Positions 1 through 9,067 are shown, counted from the first letter of the stretch. The stretch: DNA of 32,856 bases from Thermobifida fusca NBRC 14071 = JCM 3263 (GCF_001592045.1 NZ_BCWB01000055.1:1-32856), one strand, 5' to 3'. Translations and numbers: made by a program. The notes: a model not told the origin generated them from the sequence alone.

Positions 1-18
1 ACCACCCATACCGCAAAG

Positions 19-72
19 CCGCACCCGTGCGCTGTACCCCCACACAGCGCACGAGTGCGGCTGTTCGTTTCT
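19..72 (+). terminator. strong hairpin terminator of an off-window gene
   Basis: Bases 19-35 pair with 44-60 in a 16-bp stem broken by one C/A mismatch, with an 8-nt loop, followed by a T-rich tail (CTGTTCGTTTCT). The tail is on the plus side, so it most likely ends a rightward gene lying left of the window. Confidence 0.75.
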
Positions 73-464
73 GGCCTGCAGGAACCCTGACGCGGGGCAG
101 AAGCCGCACACTCTCCCGCAGAGGCAAGTCCTCTGGGATCACCCGGCCTTGCGCCAGGACAAGCAGGGATCACTACCCGGCAGATGGCCAGGCGGAGACA
201 CCTCTGCCGGGGGCTATCGCCGCAGCGCCGGACAACGCCCGGTTGGCCCCGCTGCCGGCTTTCCCAGGCCACCAACCGCCGAGAGCTCTGGAACCAGTCG
301 AGGAAAATCACACCGCGGCGAACAGGAACGCCAGCCCGGTATCTGCCAAGGTCCGAAGCAATCTTGGAACAGAGACGCACTCGCCGCTTCCAGGCACAGC
401 CCCCTGCACCGCGGAAGCCTACGCCGAACCCGGCCCAGCGTTGGCCTGACTGCCCACACAACGA
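73..464. other. non-coding stretch, no gene recognised
   Basis: Open frames cross this GC-rich segment in several phases, but none has a convincing start, ribosome binding site or recognisable protein character, and some run into the tRNA-Leu. I see no gene here. It lies between a left-hand terminator and the terminator of the leftward tRNA-Leu. Confidence 0.6.
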
Positions 465-500
465 AAAGTCCTGGCCGCTGCTGCCAGCAACCAGGACTTT
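465..500 (-). terminator. rho-independent terminator of tRNA-Leu
   Basis: AAAGTCCTGG (465-474) pairs perfectly with CCAGGACTTT (491-500). Read on the minus strand, the stem is followed by TCGTTGTG. It sits 15 nt past the 3' end of tRNA-Leu and fits its terminator. Confidence 0.75.
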
Positions 501-515
501 GTCGATTCAGGTCCG

Positions 516-601
516 TGTCCGAGGGGGGACTTGAACCCCCATGCCCTATAACGGGCACTAGCACCTCAAGCTAGCGCGTCTACCTATTCCGCCACCCGGA
601 C
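516..601 (-). tRNA. tRNA-Leu(GAG)
   Basis: The minus strand folds as a class II tRNA of 86 nt. The acceptor arm GTCCGGG pairs with CTCGGAC (one G-U), with discriminator A. The anticodon stem is CTAGC/GCTAG around loop TTGAGGT, giving anticodon GAG (reads CUC and CUU leucine codons). A long variable arm, as in tRNA-Leu, and a T arm GGGGG-TTCAAGT-CCCCC are visible. No CCA is encoded. The gene is solitary, with its own terminator at 465-500. Confidence 0.95.
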
Positions 602-803
602 CTGGGGTGCTCCTTGGCGGACCACCGCCTGACAAAGACAACCATATCAAAACTCTGGGGTGGCCCGTACGCCAATAAACCCTGCCTCGGATCGGCAGCT
701 TAGCCGACAACGGAGACCTCATCCGTCGAGAAGCAGCACAGGACTGCTCAGAACCGGGACCATGGGGGCAGGAATCAACGCAACAAAGGATGGTGTGCGA
801 CCC

Positions 804-2123
804 ATGACGGACAGGGAAGGGATGAGCACGGCCGAAACCGAGGTCGTCGACCTGTGCCGAGAGCTCATCGCGATCGATACCTCCAACTACGGGGACCACT
901 CCGGGCCGGGGGAACGCGAAGCCGCCGAATACGTGGCCGCCAAACTCGACGAAGTCGGCCTGGAAGCAACGATCTACGAATCCCACCCCAAGCGCAGCAG
1001 CGTGGTGGCGCGGATCGAAGGAACTGATCCGTCCCGGCCGCCGCTCCTTGTGCAAGGACACCTCGACGTGGTTCCCGCGGACCCCGCCGACTGGACCCAC
1101 CACCCCTTCTCCGGGGAGGTCGCCGACGGATGCGTGTGGGGCCGGGGCGCCATCGACATGAAAGACATGGACGCGATGGTGCTCGCAGTAGTCCGGCAGC
1201 GGATGCGGGAAGGACGCCGCCCTCCGCGGGACATCGTGCTCGCCTTCCTCGCCGACGAGGAAGCCGGAGGGACCCACGGCGCCCACTGGCTGGTGGAAAA
1301 GCATCCCGACCTGTTCGCCGACTGCACCGAGGCGATCAGCGAAGTCGGCGGGTTCAGTATCACCGTCAACGAGAACCGGCGGCTGTACCTGATCGAAACC
1401 GCAGAAAAAGGCCTCGCGTGGATGCGGCTGACCGCGCGGGGCACGGCAGGGCACGGGTCGATGGTGAACAACGACAACGCGATCACCGAACTCGCTGCCG
1501 CCGTGGCCCGGCTGGGCCAGCACAAGTTCCCGGTCCGGCTCACCCCGGCAGTACGCACCTTCCTCGAAGAAGTGTGCGCCGAGTTCGGTATCGAGTTCCG
1601 CGAAGACGACGTGGAAGCCACCGTGGCCCAGCTGGGCCCGGCCGCGAGCATGGTGGGCGCGACCCTGCGCAACTCGGTGAACCCCACCGTTCTGGCCGGA
1701 GGCTACAAGGCCAACGTCATCCCCGGAACGGCCACCGCACAAGTGGACGGGCGTTTCCTCCCCGGGTTGGAAAAGGAGTTCTTCGCGGAGATCGACCGAC
1801 TGCTCGGCCCCAAGGTCACCCGCGAATTCATCCAGTACCTGCCTGCCGTGCAGACCGAGTTCACCGGCGGCATCGTCACCGCCATGACCCAGGCGCTGCA
1901 GGCCGAAGACGCAGGAGCCAAGGCCGTGCCGTACTGCATGTCCGGCGGCACCGACGCCAAGGCGTTCATGCGGCTCGGTATCCGCAACTTCGGGTTTGTG
2001 CCGCTGCGGCTGCCCCCGGGATTGGACTTCGCGGGCATGTTCCACGGGGTAGACGAACGGGTCCCCGTCGACGCCCTGCAGTTCGGGGTACGGGTCCTCG
2101 ACCGTTTCTTCGACCTGGCCTGA
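804..2123 (+). CDS. M20-family metallopeptidase (ArgE/DapE/CPG2 type)
   Basis: A 439-residue zinc-dependent amidohydrolase or dipeptidase of the M20 family, probably cytoplasmic because no signal peptide is seen. The first metal and catalytic motif GHLDVV is at residues 85-90 (His86, Asp88). The bridging Asp lies in GRGAIDMK (Asp119), the catalytic Glu pair in DEEAGG (Glu152/153), and a late His in MFHGVDE near the C-terminus. A central dimerisation domain follows GTAGHGS. M20 members cleave peptides, acyl-amino acids or carbamoyl groups, and the substrate cannot be read from sequence. The ATG at 804 has AAAGGA 13 nt upstream; an in-frame ATG at 822 sits directly behind AGGGAAGGG and is a real alternative. 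The frame stays open to 660, but that extension looks non-coding. A hairpin terminator follows at 2135. Confidence 0.9.
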   Translation: MTDREGMSTAETEVVDLCRELIAIDTSNYGDHSGPGEREAAEYVAAKLDEVGLEATIYESHPKRSSVVARIEGTDPSRPPLLVQGHLDVVPADPADWTHHPFSGEVADGCVWGRGAIDMKDMDAMVLAVVRQRMREGRRPPRDIVLAFLADEEAGGTHGAHWLVEKHPDLFADCTEAISEVGGFSITVNENRRLYLIETAEKGLAWMRLTARGTAGHGSMVNNDNAITELAAAVARLGQHKFPVRLTPAVRTFLEEVCAEFGIEFREDDVEATVAQLGPAASMVGATLRNSVNPTVLAGGYKANVIPGTATAQVDGRFLPGLEKEFFAEIDRLLGPKVTREFIQYLPAVQTEFTGGIVTAMTQALQAEDAGAKAVPYCMSGGTDAKAFMRLGIRNFGFVPLRLPPGLDFAGMFHGVDERVPVDALQFGVRVLDRFFDLA

Positions 2124-2134
2124 GCAACGCCTTG

Positions 2135-2170
2135 CCGTCCCGGGACCGCTTCGGGGTGGTTTCGGGACGG
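2135..2170 (+). terminator. hairpin terminator after the M20 peptidase
   Basis: CCGTCCCGGGACC (2135-2147) pairs with GGTTTCGGGACGG (2158-2170) as a 13-bp stem including two G-U pairs, 11 nt after the stop codon. There is no long T tract, which is common in actinobacterial terminators. Confidence 0.6.
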
Positions 2171-2855
2171 TTCACCCTAGACACGCCTGGTTTCACATCG
2201 AGACGGACTGCTTACTCGGTGCTACCGTTGCTTTGCGTTTCGGAGAGCTGAATCTCCGCGACAGTCGTGGGATTAGTCCTGCTCAGCCGGAGTCACTGAG
2301 GGGTTGGTCCATGGTGTGCTCGGAACGCGAGCGACAGGACGCCGCTGGCCGTCCGGTCTGCGGTGCTGCCCCTCCCGCTTCCGCTCACATCCCGGCCCGC
2401 GACGGGTTGGGCGTCAGATTCGGGGCGGACCCCGCCCGATCTGCCTTCCCCACCGAGTGGAAAGCGAAGGCTGCGCTGGCCGTGGCCCCCACGACTACCG
2501 CTGCCCCGCTGCGGGGTGGCGGTGCCACCCTGTTCCGCGGTGGCTTCCCACCAGTGCGGGGCAGCCGCACACTCCCGGGAAGCCCGCACAGCGTCGGCCG
2601 ATGGTGGCGGCATCGGCACCCGGACCGGGCGACGCAAACCCCCGCCGCGGCACCCCAGAAGCCGCCCCGGCACTTCCCGGTCCACGGGACAGCTCCCCTA
2701 TCGAGGCGACAACGACGTCGAGGTACTTCCCACCCGGCCAGTCGGAACGCGGCCCAACCCGACCGGCGCACACCCGCCGACGGCTCCCCAACCCTCACAT
2801 AACCCGCACCGCCGCGTCCGTAGACACCAGAGACTTGTCCAGAGGGAGAACACGC
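2171..2855. other. 685-nt non-coding region upstream of a secreted protein gene
   Basis: No convincing gene is present: the frame joined to the downstream CDS (from 2304) reads as Arg/Pro/Gly-rich nonsense, and the signal peptide starts only at 2856. Small hairpins are visible. CGGAGA/TCTCCG at 2241-2258 has a 6-nt loop. CCCCG/CGGGG at 2504-2516 shares bases with GGGTGGC/GCCACCC at 2514-2530, so those two stems exclude each other. The region probably holds the promoter and a long 5' leader, but I cannot assign a riboswitch family. Confidence 0.45.
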
Positions 2856-3572
2856 ATGCACGCACCCGTGCGGAACACCACGCTCGCCGCCCTCATCGCC
2901 GCGGGCTTTGTCGCGGCCAGCCCGGCAGCGTATGCCGACACGGTCGGAGACGACCACGACGCGCTCCTCAACGGAAAGTGGACCCCCCTGATCGACACCA
3001 CGCTCAACGTCTGCGACACCTCTCTCACGCTCGTGCAGCGCTCCACAGTGTGCGCGACCGCAACCACGCCAGCCGCCCCCGCTGCAGAACAGCCCGCACC
3101 CGCCGAAGCAGACGCGGCCCCGGACCGGTGCCGAGCCGAAGCGCACTGCCCGCTAGCAAACCTGCCGCAGATCGTCGAAGTCCACGCCATCACGCCGCCC
3201 CAGGAAACCGAGGAGACACCGGAACCGGTGGAAGCCCCCTCCCGCGAGGCCGAGGCAGAACCGGTGTCCGCTGCGGAGCCCGGAATCGCCCCCGTCCTCG
3301 AAGCGAACATTCCCCGCAACAACGACACCTGGCATGCCGCGAGCCCGGAGCCTGAGGAGATCCCTCCGCTGCGTCTCGCAGAAATCCCCCGACTGCCGGA
3401 ACCGCTTGACCGCCCTGCAGCCCCCGAAGTCGCCTCGTATGCGCTGACCACGGTCGGATCTCAGGACTCCCCGCTGCTCACCGCGGGGGTCGCCACGATC
3501 CTGCTCGGTGGGGTCGCGATCTACGTCGGGTACGGTCTTGGCCGCGCAGACCGGCCGAACCTGTTCCGGTGA
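2856..3572 (+). CDS. secreted Pro/Glu/Ala-rich protein with C-terminal membrane anchor
   Basis: A 238-residue protein of unrecognised family. Residues 1-27 form a Sec signal peptide: positive MHAPVRN, then a hydrophobic Ala-rich core ending SPAAYA before DTVGDD. The mature part has four cysteines near residues 50-100 (NVCDTS, STVCAT, DRCRAE, AHCPLA), then a long acidic, Pro/Glu-rich, probably disordered stretch. Residues 207-228 form a single transmembrane helix followed by a short basic tail ending RPNLFR. No LPXTG sorting motif is present, so the helix itself is the likely anchor, with the body outside the cell. The ATG at 2856 has GAGGGAGAA about 6 nt upstream, which fixes the start. The function is unknown; an envelope stalk or spacer role is only a guess. 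Confidence 0.75.
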   Translation: MHAPVRNTTLAALIAAGFVAASPAAYADTVGDDHDALLNGKWTPLIDTTLNVCDTSLTLVQRSTVCATATTPAAPAAEQPAPAEADAAPDRCRAEAHCPLANLPQIVEVHAITPPQETEETPEPVEAPSREAEAEPVSAAEPGIAPVLEANIPRNNDTWHAASPEPEEIPPLRLAEIPRLPEPLDRPAAPEVASYALTTVGSQDSPLLTAGVATILLGGVAIYVGYGLGRADRPNLFR

Positions 3573-3715
3573 CGGCAGCGGACCGTCGACGGCGGAGACC
3601 CCGCACCCGCGCCGTGGTCTGCAGGCCAGACTTCTCCAGTCTGTCCTGCGACGAGGGCATTTCCTCCGCGCCGTTCAAAGGACACGGACATGCCTCGCTA
3701 TGTTTGTGTCTGAAA

Positions 3716-3901
3716 TCACACTAGTCTGGGTTGTCGGATGATCCGGCGCCGTAAGGTGACACGGCGGCTGCCGTCCATGTACACACGTACTCGGGCCAGC
3801 TCCCACCGTCCGTATTCGGCGTGATCAGTGAGGGCCTGACGGGCCGCGCTCCGCGAAGTGCCGCGTGGAAAGCGGAGTTCCTGGTATTCGTACTCAAGCA
3901 T
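3716..3901 (-). CDS. small conserved actinobacterial protein, DUF5703 family
   Basis: A 61-residue basic protein opening MLEYEYQELRFPRG and ending in an Arg-rich segment (VTLRRRIIRQ). This matches my memory of the DUF5703 family, whose members are about 60 residues and share the pattern EYEY...PRG.SR..AR..LT.HAEYG.WELAR.R.Y.DG.R...LRRKI. The function is unknown. No strong Shine-Dalgarno sequence precedes the ATG, but the family's usual N-terminus supports this start. It is divergent from topA across about 226 nt and convergent with the secreted protein gene to its left. Confidence 0.8.
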   Translation of the reverse strand: MLEYEYQELRFPRGTSRSAARQALTDHAEYGRWELARVRVYMDGSRRVTLRRRIIRQPRLV

Positions 3902-4127
3902 TGCGTTTATTCTGCGACTGCTGACGGGTGTTGCGCCAGAGCGTTACCCGGACGAACTGAGGGACAGTGTCTCTCCCATAGTGGGAGATACCCGGACCGC
4001 GGGCCCATCACGTCGGTCCGGATGTGCGAAAGGCACCAAGCGGCGTCGGTTACCGTCAAAGTTTGGGCAACCGACCCGCGCGTTGCGGAGTGGACGCGCG
4101 AACGCGAGGCGAGACGTAGGGGAAGAC

Positions 4128-6848
4128 GTGCCACCCAAGAAGGGCAGTGCCGGAGACGGCGTGAAGGACACCGCACGGGGCGGAGGAAACAAACTCGTCA
4201 TCGTCGAGTCGCCCGCCAAGGCGAAGACGATCGCGGGCTACCTCGGCCCCGGCTACATCGTGGAGTCCAGCATCGGCCACATCCGGGATCTGCCAAACAA
4301 GGCCGCGGAGATCCCGGCACGCTACAAGGACGAGCCGTGGGCGCGCCTCGGAGTGAACGTCGACCGCGACTTTGAGCCTCTCTACGTGGTCAACGCCGAC
4401 AAGAAAGCCCAAGTCAAGAGGCTCAAAGAACTGCTGGCCGAAGCTGACGAACTGTACCTGGCCACCGACGAGGACCGCGAAGGCGAAGCGATCGCCTGGC
4501 ACCTGCGCGAGGAACTCAAACCCACGATCCCGGTCAAGCGCATGGTGTTCAACGAGATCACCAAGGAAGCCATCCGCCACGCGGCCCAACACACCCGCGA
4601 CCTCAACCTGCGCCTGGTCGACGCCCAGGAGACCCGCCGCATCCTCGACCGGCTCTACGGCTACGAGGTCTCCCCGGTGCTGTGGAAGAAGGTCATGCCC
4701 AGCCTGTCGGCAGGGCGAGTGCAGTCCGTGGCGACCCGTCTCGTGGTTGAACGGGAACGCGAACGGATCGCGTTCACCCCGGCCGAATACTGGGGCCTCA
4801 AAGCTGTCTTCGCTGTCCTCACCGGGACAGACGGGGCCGACCCCACGACCTTCCCGGCCACCCTGGCCACCGTGGACGGCGACCGGGTCGCCCAAGGCCG
4901 CGACTTCACCTCCCAAGGCGTGCTGCGCTCCCCCAAGGGGGTGCGGCACTTGGACGAGGAGACGGCGCGCGGACTCGCGGAACGCCTGGCCGGAGCCCAG
5001 TACACGGTGCGTTCCGTGGAGCGGAAACCCTACCGGCGGTCGCCGTACGCGCCGTTCCGCACCACCACCCTGCAGCAGGAGGCCTCCCGCAAGCTGGGCC
5101 TGTCCGCCAAGCAGACCATGCAGGTGGCGCAGCGGCTGTACGAGAACGGCTACATCACCTACATGCGCACCGACAGCACCACCCTGTCGGAGAGCGCTAT
5201 CGCCGCGGCCCGCGCCCAAGTCGCCCGCCTGTACGGCGACAACTACCTGCCGGACAAGCCCCGCACCTACACCAGCAAAGTCAAAAACGCCCAGGAAGCC
5301 CACGAGGCGATCCGCCCGGCCGGCGACACTTTCCGCACCCCCGCGGAGACCGGGCTGAGCGGGGTGGAGCTCCGCCTCTACGAACTCATCTGGAAACGCA
5401 CGATCGCCTCCCAGATGAAGGATGCGGTCGGCGAATCGGTGAGCGTCCGCGTCGCAGGGACCTCCACCGCTGGCGAACAGGTCGAATTCTCCGCCACCGG
5501 GAAGATCATCACCTTCCACGGCTTCCTCAAAGCCTACGTGGAAGGCACCGACGACCCGCAGGCCGAACTCGACGACCGGGAACGGCGGCTGCCACCGCTC
5601 ACCGAAGGAGACCCGCTGCACGCCCAAAGCGTCGACGCGGAAGGACACAGCACCCGGCCGCCCGCCCGCTACACCGAGGCGTCCCTAGTCAAAGAACTGG
5701 AAGAGCGCGAAATCGGCCGCCCCTCCACCTACGCCACCATCATCGGCACCATCCTGGAACGCGGCTACGTGTTCAAGAAGGGCTCCGCGCTTGTGCCGTC
5801 CTTCCTGGCGTTCGCCGTGGTCCAGTTGCTGGAGCGGCACTTCAGCCACCTGGTCGACTACGACTTCACCGCGCGCATGGAAGACGTGCTCGACGCGATT
5901 GCCCGCGGGGAAGCGGAACGGGTGCCGTGGCTGCGCCGGTTCTACTTCGGCGCTGACGGACAGATCGGCCTCAAAGAACTCGTCAACGAGCACCTGGGGG
6001 ACATCGACCCCAAGGAGATCAGCTCGTTCCCGCTGCCGGACAGCGACATCGTGCTGCGGGTCGGCCGCTACGGCCCCTACCTGGAACGCAACGGCCAGCG
6101 GGTGAACGTACCCGACGACCTCGCCCCGGACGAGCTCACCAAGGAGCGGGCCGAAGAACTGTTTGCCCAGCCCAACGGGGACCGGGAACTCGGCAAGGAC
6201 CCGGAGACGGGGCGCACCATTGTGGCGAAGAACGGCCGGTTCGGCCCCTATGTCACCGAGGTCATCGAAGAGACCGAAGCTGAGGCCGAGGAGGCGAAGC
6301 CGAAGGGGCGGAAGAAGACCGCTGCCCCCAAGCCGCGCACCGCGTCCCTGCTGAAGTCCATGTCGTTGGAGACGATCACCCTCGAGGACGCGTTGAAGCT
6401 GCTCTCCCTGCCCCGCGTCGTCGGGGAGATCGACGGGGAGCAGGTGACCGCGCAGAACGGCCGGTTCGGCCCCTACTTGAAGAAAGGCAGCGAAAGCCGC
6501 TCCCTGGAAACCGAAGAGCAACTGTTCACGGTCACGATCGAAGAAGCCAAGGAGCTTTTCGCCCAGCCGAAGAAGCGGCGCACCCGGGCCGCGGCGCCGC
6601 CGCTGCGGGAACTCGGCCCGGACCCCGTCACCGGCAAGCCCATGGTGATCAAAGAAGGTCGGTTCGGCCCCTACGTCACCGACGGGGAGAGCAACGCCTC
6701 CTTGCGCAAGGGGGACGACGTGGAGTCGCTGACCCCGGAGCGCGCCGCGGAACTGCTGGCGGAGCGGCGGGCTAAAGCGCCCGCGAAGAAGACCACGTCC
6801 CGCACCACCACGCGGAAGACCACGAAAAGCACCGCGAAAAAAGCGTGA
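4128..6848 (+). CDS. topA: DNA topoisomerase I
   Basis: A type IA topoisomerase of 906 residues that relaxes negative supercoils. The Toprim domain opens with KLVIVESPAKAKTI (Glu27) and has the acidic metal-binding motif DEDREGE at 114-120. The catalytic tyrosine is Tyr345 in GYITYMRTDSTTLS. The C-terminus lacks zinc fingers and instead carries four topoisomerase C-terminal repeats, each marked by GR(Y/F)GPY near residues 646, 703, 778 and 844. It ends in a Lys/Thr/Ala-rich DNA-binding tail, the usual actinobacterial form. The GTG at 4128 is chosen because GTAGGGGA precedes it and the protein then begins MPPKKGS; the frame is open upstream but reads as non-coding. The gene heads the rightward block topA-tmk-holB and is followed by a strong terminator. 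Confidence 0.97.
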   Translation: MPPKKGSAGDGVKDTARGGGNKLVIVESPAKAKTIAGYLGPGYIVESSIGHIRDLPNKAAEIPARYKDEPWARLGVNVDRDFEPLYVVNADKKAQVKRLKELLAEADELYLATDEDREGEAIAWHLREELKPTIPVKRMVFNEITKEAIRHAAQHTRDLNLRLVDAQETRRILDRLYGYEVSPVLWKKVMPSLSAGRVQSVATRLVVERERERIAFTPAEYWGLKAVFAVLTGTDGADPTTFPATLATVDGDRVAQGRDFTSQGVLRSPKGVRHLDEETARGLAERLAGAQYTVRSVERKPYRRSPYAPFRTTTLQQEASRKLGLSAKQTMQVAQRLYENGYITYMRTDSTTLSESAIAAARAQVARLYGDNYLPDKPRTYTSKVKNAQEAHEAIRPAGDTFRTPAETGLSGVELRLYELIWKRTIASQMKDAVGESVSVRVAGTSTAGEQVEFSATGKIITFHGFLKAYVEGTDDPQAELDDRERRLPPLTEGDPLHAQSVDAEGHSTRPPARYTEASLVKELEEREIGRPSTYATIIGTILERGYVFKKGSALVPSFLAFAVVQLLERHFSHLVDYDFTARMEDVLDAIARGEAERVPWLRRFYFGADGQIGLKELVNEHLGDIDPKEISSFPLPDSDIVLRVGRYGPYLERNGQRVNVPDDLAPDELTKERAEELFAQPNGDRELGKDPETGRTIVAKNGRFGPYVTEVIEETEAEAEEAKPKGRKKTAAPKPRTASLLKSMSLETITLEDALKLLSLPRVVGEIDGEQVTAQNGRFGPYLKKGSESRSLETEEQLFTVTIEEAKELFAQPKKRRTRAAAPPLRELGPDPVTGKPMVIKEGRFGPYVTDGESNASLRKGDDVESLTPERAAELLAERRAKAPAKKTTSRTTTRKTTKSTAKKA

Positions 6849-6860
6849 CAGGCATTCCAG

Positions 6861-6890
6861 GGGGAGGACCTTCCCGGGTCCTCCCCTTCC
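6861..6890 (+). terminator. rho-independent terminator of topA
   Basis: GGGGAGGACC (6861-6870) pairs perfectly with GGTCCTCCCC (6877-6886) around a 6-nt loop, followed by TTCCT. A smaller hairpin, AGGACG-AA-CGTCCT with TTTTC after it, follows at 6896-6912. Confidence 0.85.
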
Positions 6891-6971
6891 TGATCAGGAC
6901 GAACGTCCTTTTCATCCTGAGGCCCCGGGAGAAGATGTCCAGAAATGCCAATAATGGGCATTCCGTAAGCG

Positions 6972-6999
6972 TTGCATGATTCGCACCCGTCGCTACGCT
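6972..6999 (+). promoter_or_regulatory. promoter of MFS-tmk, predicted leaderless start
   Basis: A -35-like TTGCAT (6972-6977) lies 16 nt from a -10 TACGCT (6994-6999). The -10 ends 7 nt before the ATG at 7007, so transcription should begin at or next to the start codon. No Shine-Dalgarno sequence is visible. Confidence 0.55.
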
Positions 7000-7006
7000 G
7001 GTCGCC

Positions 7007-9067
7007 ATGAGCAGACCCGCACCCCTAGGGACACCCAGCGAGGCGCGCACCGTTCTCGCGATTCCGCCATTCCGGCGGCTGTGGATTGCGCTATCCCTGT
7101 CCAGCCTCGGTGACTGGCTGAGCCTCCTGGCACTCATGTCTTTGGCCGCGATCCTCACCGAGGGCGAGGAAGCAGTCATCCAATACTTCGCGGTGAGCGG
7201 AGTCGTCGTCCTCAAAGTGCTCCCCTCGGTGGTGCTCAGCCCGATCGCGGGAGTCCTCGCCGACCGGCTCGACCGCCGCCTCACCATGGTCGTGGGCGAC
7301 GTTATCCGCGGCCTGCTCTACATTTCGATCCCCATCGTGGGCCGCCTGGACTGGCTGCTCATCGCCAACTTCCTCGCCGAATGCGTGGCCCTGTTCTGGT
7401 CGCCCGCCAAGGACGCCACCGTGCCCAACCTGGTGCCCCGGCACCGCTTGGAACAGGCCAACCAGCTCAGCCTGCTCACCACCTACGGTTCCGCCCCCGT
7501 CGCTGCCGGACTGTTCGCGCTGCTGGCCTCCCTCAGCACGGTGCTCGGCGGCCTCTTCCCGGTCCTGCAAACCCCCGAAGCCGACATCGCCCTCTACATC
7601 AACGGCGTCACCTTCTTCGTCGCCGCAGTCGTCATCGCCCGACTGCCCATCCCCACCACCCACAGTTCGGACAAGGTGACCCGAACCTCCATGTTCCGCG
7701 CCATCTGGGACGGCCTCCGGTATGCGGGAACCACCCGCCTGGTGCGCGGCCTGCTCTTGGGCATGCTCGGCGCGTTCGCCGCAGGCGGCGCAGTCATCGG
7801 GGTCGCCCGCATCTACGTCACCCACCTCGGCGCCGGCAACGCCGGGTTCGGTGTCCTGTTCGGCGCGGTCTTCACCGGCATGGCGCTCGGTATGTTCGCC
7901 GGACCCCGCGTGCTCCGCGACTTCAGCCGCCGCCGACTGTTCGGCCTGTCCCTGCTGGGCTCCGGGATTGCGCTGCTGCTGGCCGGCCTGATCCCCGACA
8001 TGGTCCTGGCTGCAGTGCTCACCACGGGCGTCGGCGTGGGCGCGGGCATCGCCTGGGTGATCGGCCTGACCCTGCTCGGACAAGAAGTCGAAGACGAGAT
8101 CCGCGGCCGCACCTTCGCGTTCCTGCACGCCATGGCCCGCGTCGTACTCATGGGTTCGGTCGCGGTGTCCCCGCTGATCGCCGCCACCATGGGGTCTGCC
8201 ACTCTCAAAGCCGGGCAGCTCAGCTACGAGTTCCACGGCTCCGCCGGCATGCTGCTGATCGCCGCGGTCCTCCTCATCCTCGTCTCCCTCGTGGCCTACT
8301 GGCAGATGAACGAAGGCCACGACAAGACGCTGTGGGCTGAACTCAAAACCCTGCTGGGCGGCGCAGCCGAAGAAGAAGGCGCCCCCGACAAGCCCGGCGG
8401 CCTGTTCGTTGTCCTGGAAGGCGGCGAAGGCTCCGGCAAGTCCACCCAAGTCCGCGAGATCGCCGTGTGGCTGCGGGACGAAGGCTTCGACGTGCTCACC
8501 ACCCGCGAACCGGGCGCCACCAAACTCGGGATGCGGCTGCGCACCATGCTGCTCGACAAAGCCAACGAGGGCATGGCGGCACGCACCGAAGCACTGCTGT
8601 ACGCGGCCGACCGTGCCGAACACGTCGACAAAGTGATCCGGCCCGCACTGGAACGCGGCGCGATCGTCATCAGCGACCGCTACGTGGACTCCACGCTCGC
8701 CTACCAGGGGGCGGGACGGGAACTGGACCCCGACGACGTCGCCACAATCAACAACTGGGCCACCGGGCGGCTCGTGCCGGACCTGACGATCCTGCTCGAC
8801 ATTCCCGCCGAAGAAGGACTGCGGCGGCACGCCGACCGTCCCGCCGACCGGCTCGAGTCAGAAAACCTCGAATTCCACGAGCGGGTCCGCCGCTGCTTCC
8901 TGGAACTCGCCGACCGCGCCCCCGACCGCTACCTCGTGCTCGACGCCCGGGAACCGCAGGAAGAGATCACCAAGGCGATCCGTAGGCACCTGCGGCGCAT
9001 CCTGCCCGACCCGGTCCCCCACGACGCCGAAGAGATCACCGGCATGATCCCGATCATCAAGGAGTGA
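7007..9067 (+). CDS. tmk: MFS-type membrane domain fused to thymidylate kinase
   Basis: A 686-residue fusion. Residues 1 to about 455 form a polytopic membrane region of roughly 12 helices resembling major facilitator proteins (LADRLDRR loop after the second helix pair). After a short linker, residues 464 to about 670 are a complete thymidylate kinase, which makes dTDP from dTMP and ATP. Its P-loop GGEGSGKST has Lys478, followed by TREPGAT and the DRYVDSTLAYQG motif. The kinase domain should face the cytoplasm. Fusion of tmk to an MFS-like region is known in Streptomyces and relatives; the role of the membrane part is unknown. The ATG at 7007 lacks a Shine-Dalgarno sequence but sits 7 nt behind a -10 element. 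topA lies upstream and holB downstream. Confidence 0.93.
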   Translation: MSRPAPLGTPSEARTVLAIPPFRRLWIALSLSSLGDWLSLLALMSLAAILTEGEEAVIQYFAVSGVVVLKVLPSVVLSPIAGVLADRLDRRLTMVVGDVIRGLLYISIPIVGRLDWLLIANFLAECVALFWSPAKDATVPNLVPRHRLEQANQLSLLTTYGSAPVAAGLFALLASLSTVLGGLFPVLQTPEADIALYINGVTFFVAAVVIARLPIPTTHSSDKVTRTSMFRAIWDGLRYAGTTRLVRGLLLGMLGAFAAGGAVIGVARIYVTHLGAGNAGFGVLFGAVFTGMALGMFAGPRVLRDFSRRRLFGLSLLGSGIALLLAGLIPDMVLAAVLTTGVGVGAGIAWVIGLTLLGQEVEDEIRGRTFAFLHAMARVVLMGSVAVSPLIAATMGSATLKAGQLSYEFHGSAGMLLIAAVLLILVSLVAYWQMNEGHDKTLWAELKTLLGGAAEEEGAPDKPGGLFVVLEGGEGSGKSTQVREIAVWLRDEGFDVLTTREPGATKLGMRLRTMLLDKANEGMAARTEALLYAADRAEHVDKVIRPALERGAIVISDRYVDSTLAYQGAGRELDPDDVATINNWATGRLVPDLTILLDIPAEEGLRRHADRPADRLESENLEFHERVRRCFLELADRAPDRYLVLDAREPQEEITKAIRRHLRRILPDPVPHDAEEITGMIPIIKE

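Noticed and set aside
558-2045. 495-codon minus-strand open frame opposite the M20 peptidase
   Set aside because: It is antisense to a gene with clear catalytic motifs, runs through the tRNA-Leu end, and has the His/Gly/Arg-rich composition of a GC-rich shadow frame.
2304-2855. N-terminal extension of the secreted protein frame
   Set aside because: Arg/Pro/Gly-rich translation without protein character; the signal peptide and ribosome binding site place the start at 2856.
7091-8830. 579-codon minus-strand frame opposite MFS-tmk
   Set aside because: Shadow frame rich in Gln/His/Glu/Gly with no start signal; the plus strand carries an unmistakable kinase and membrane protein.
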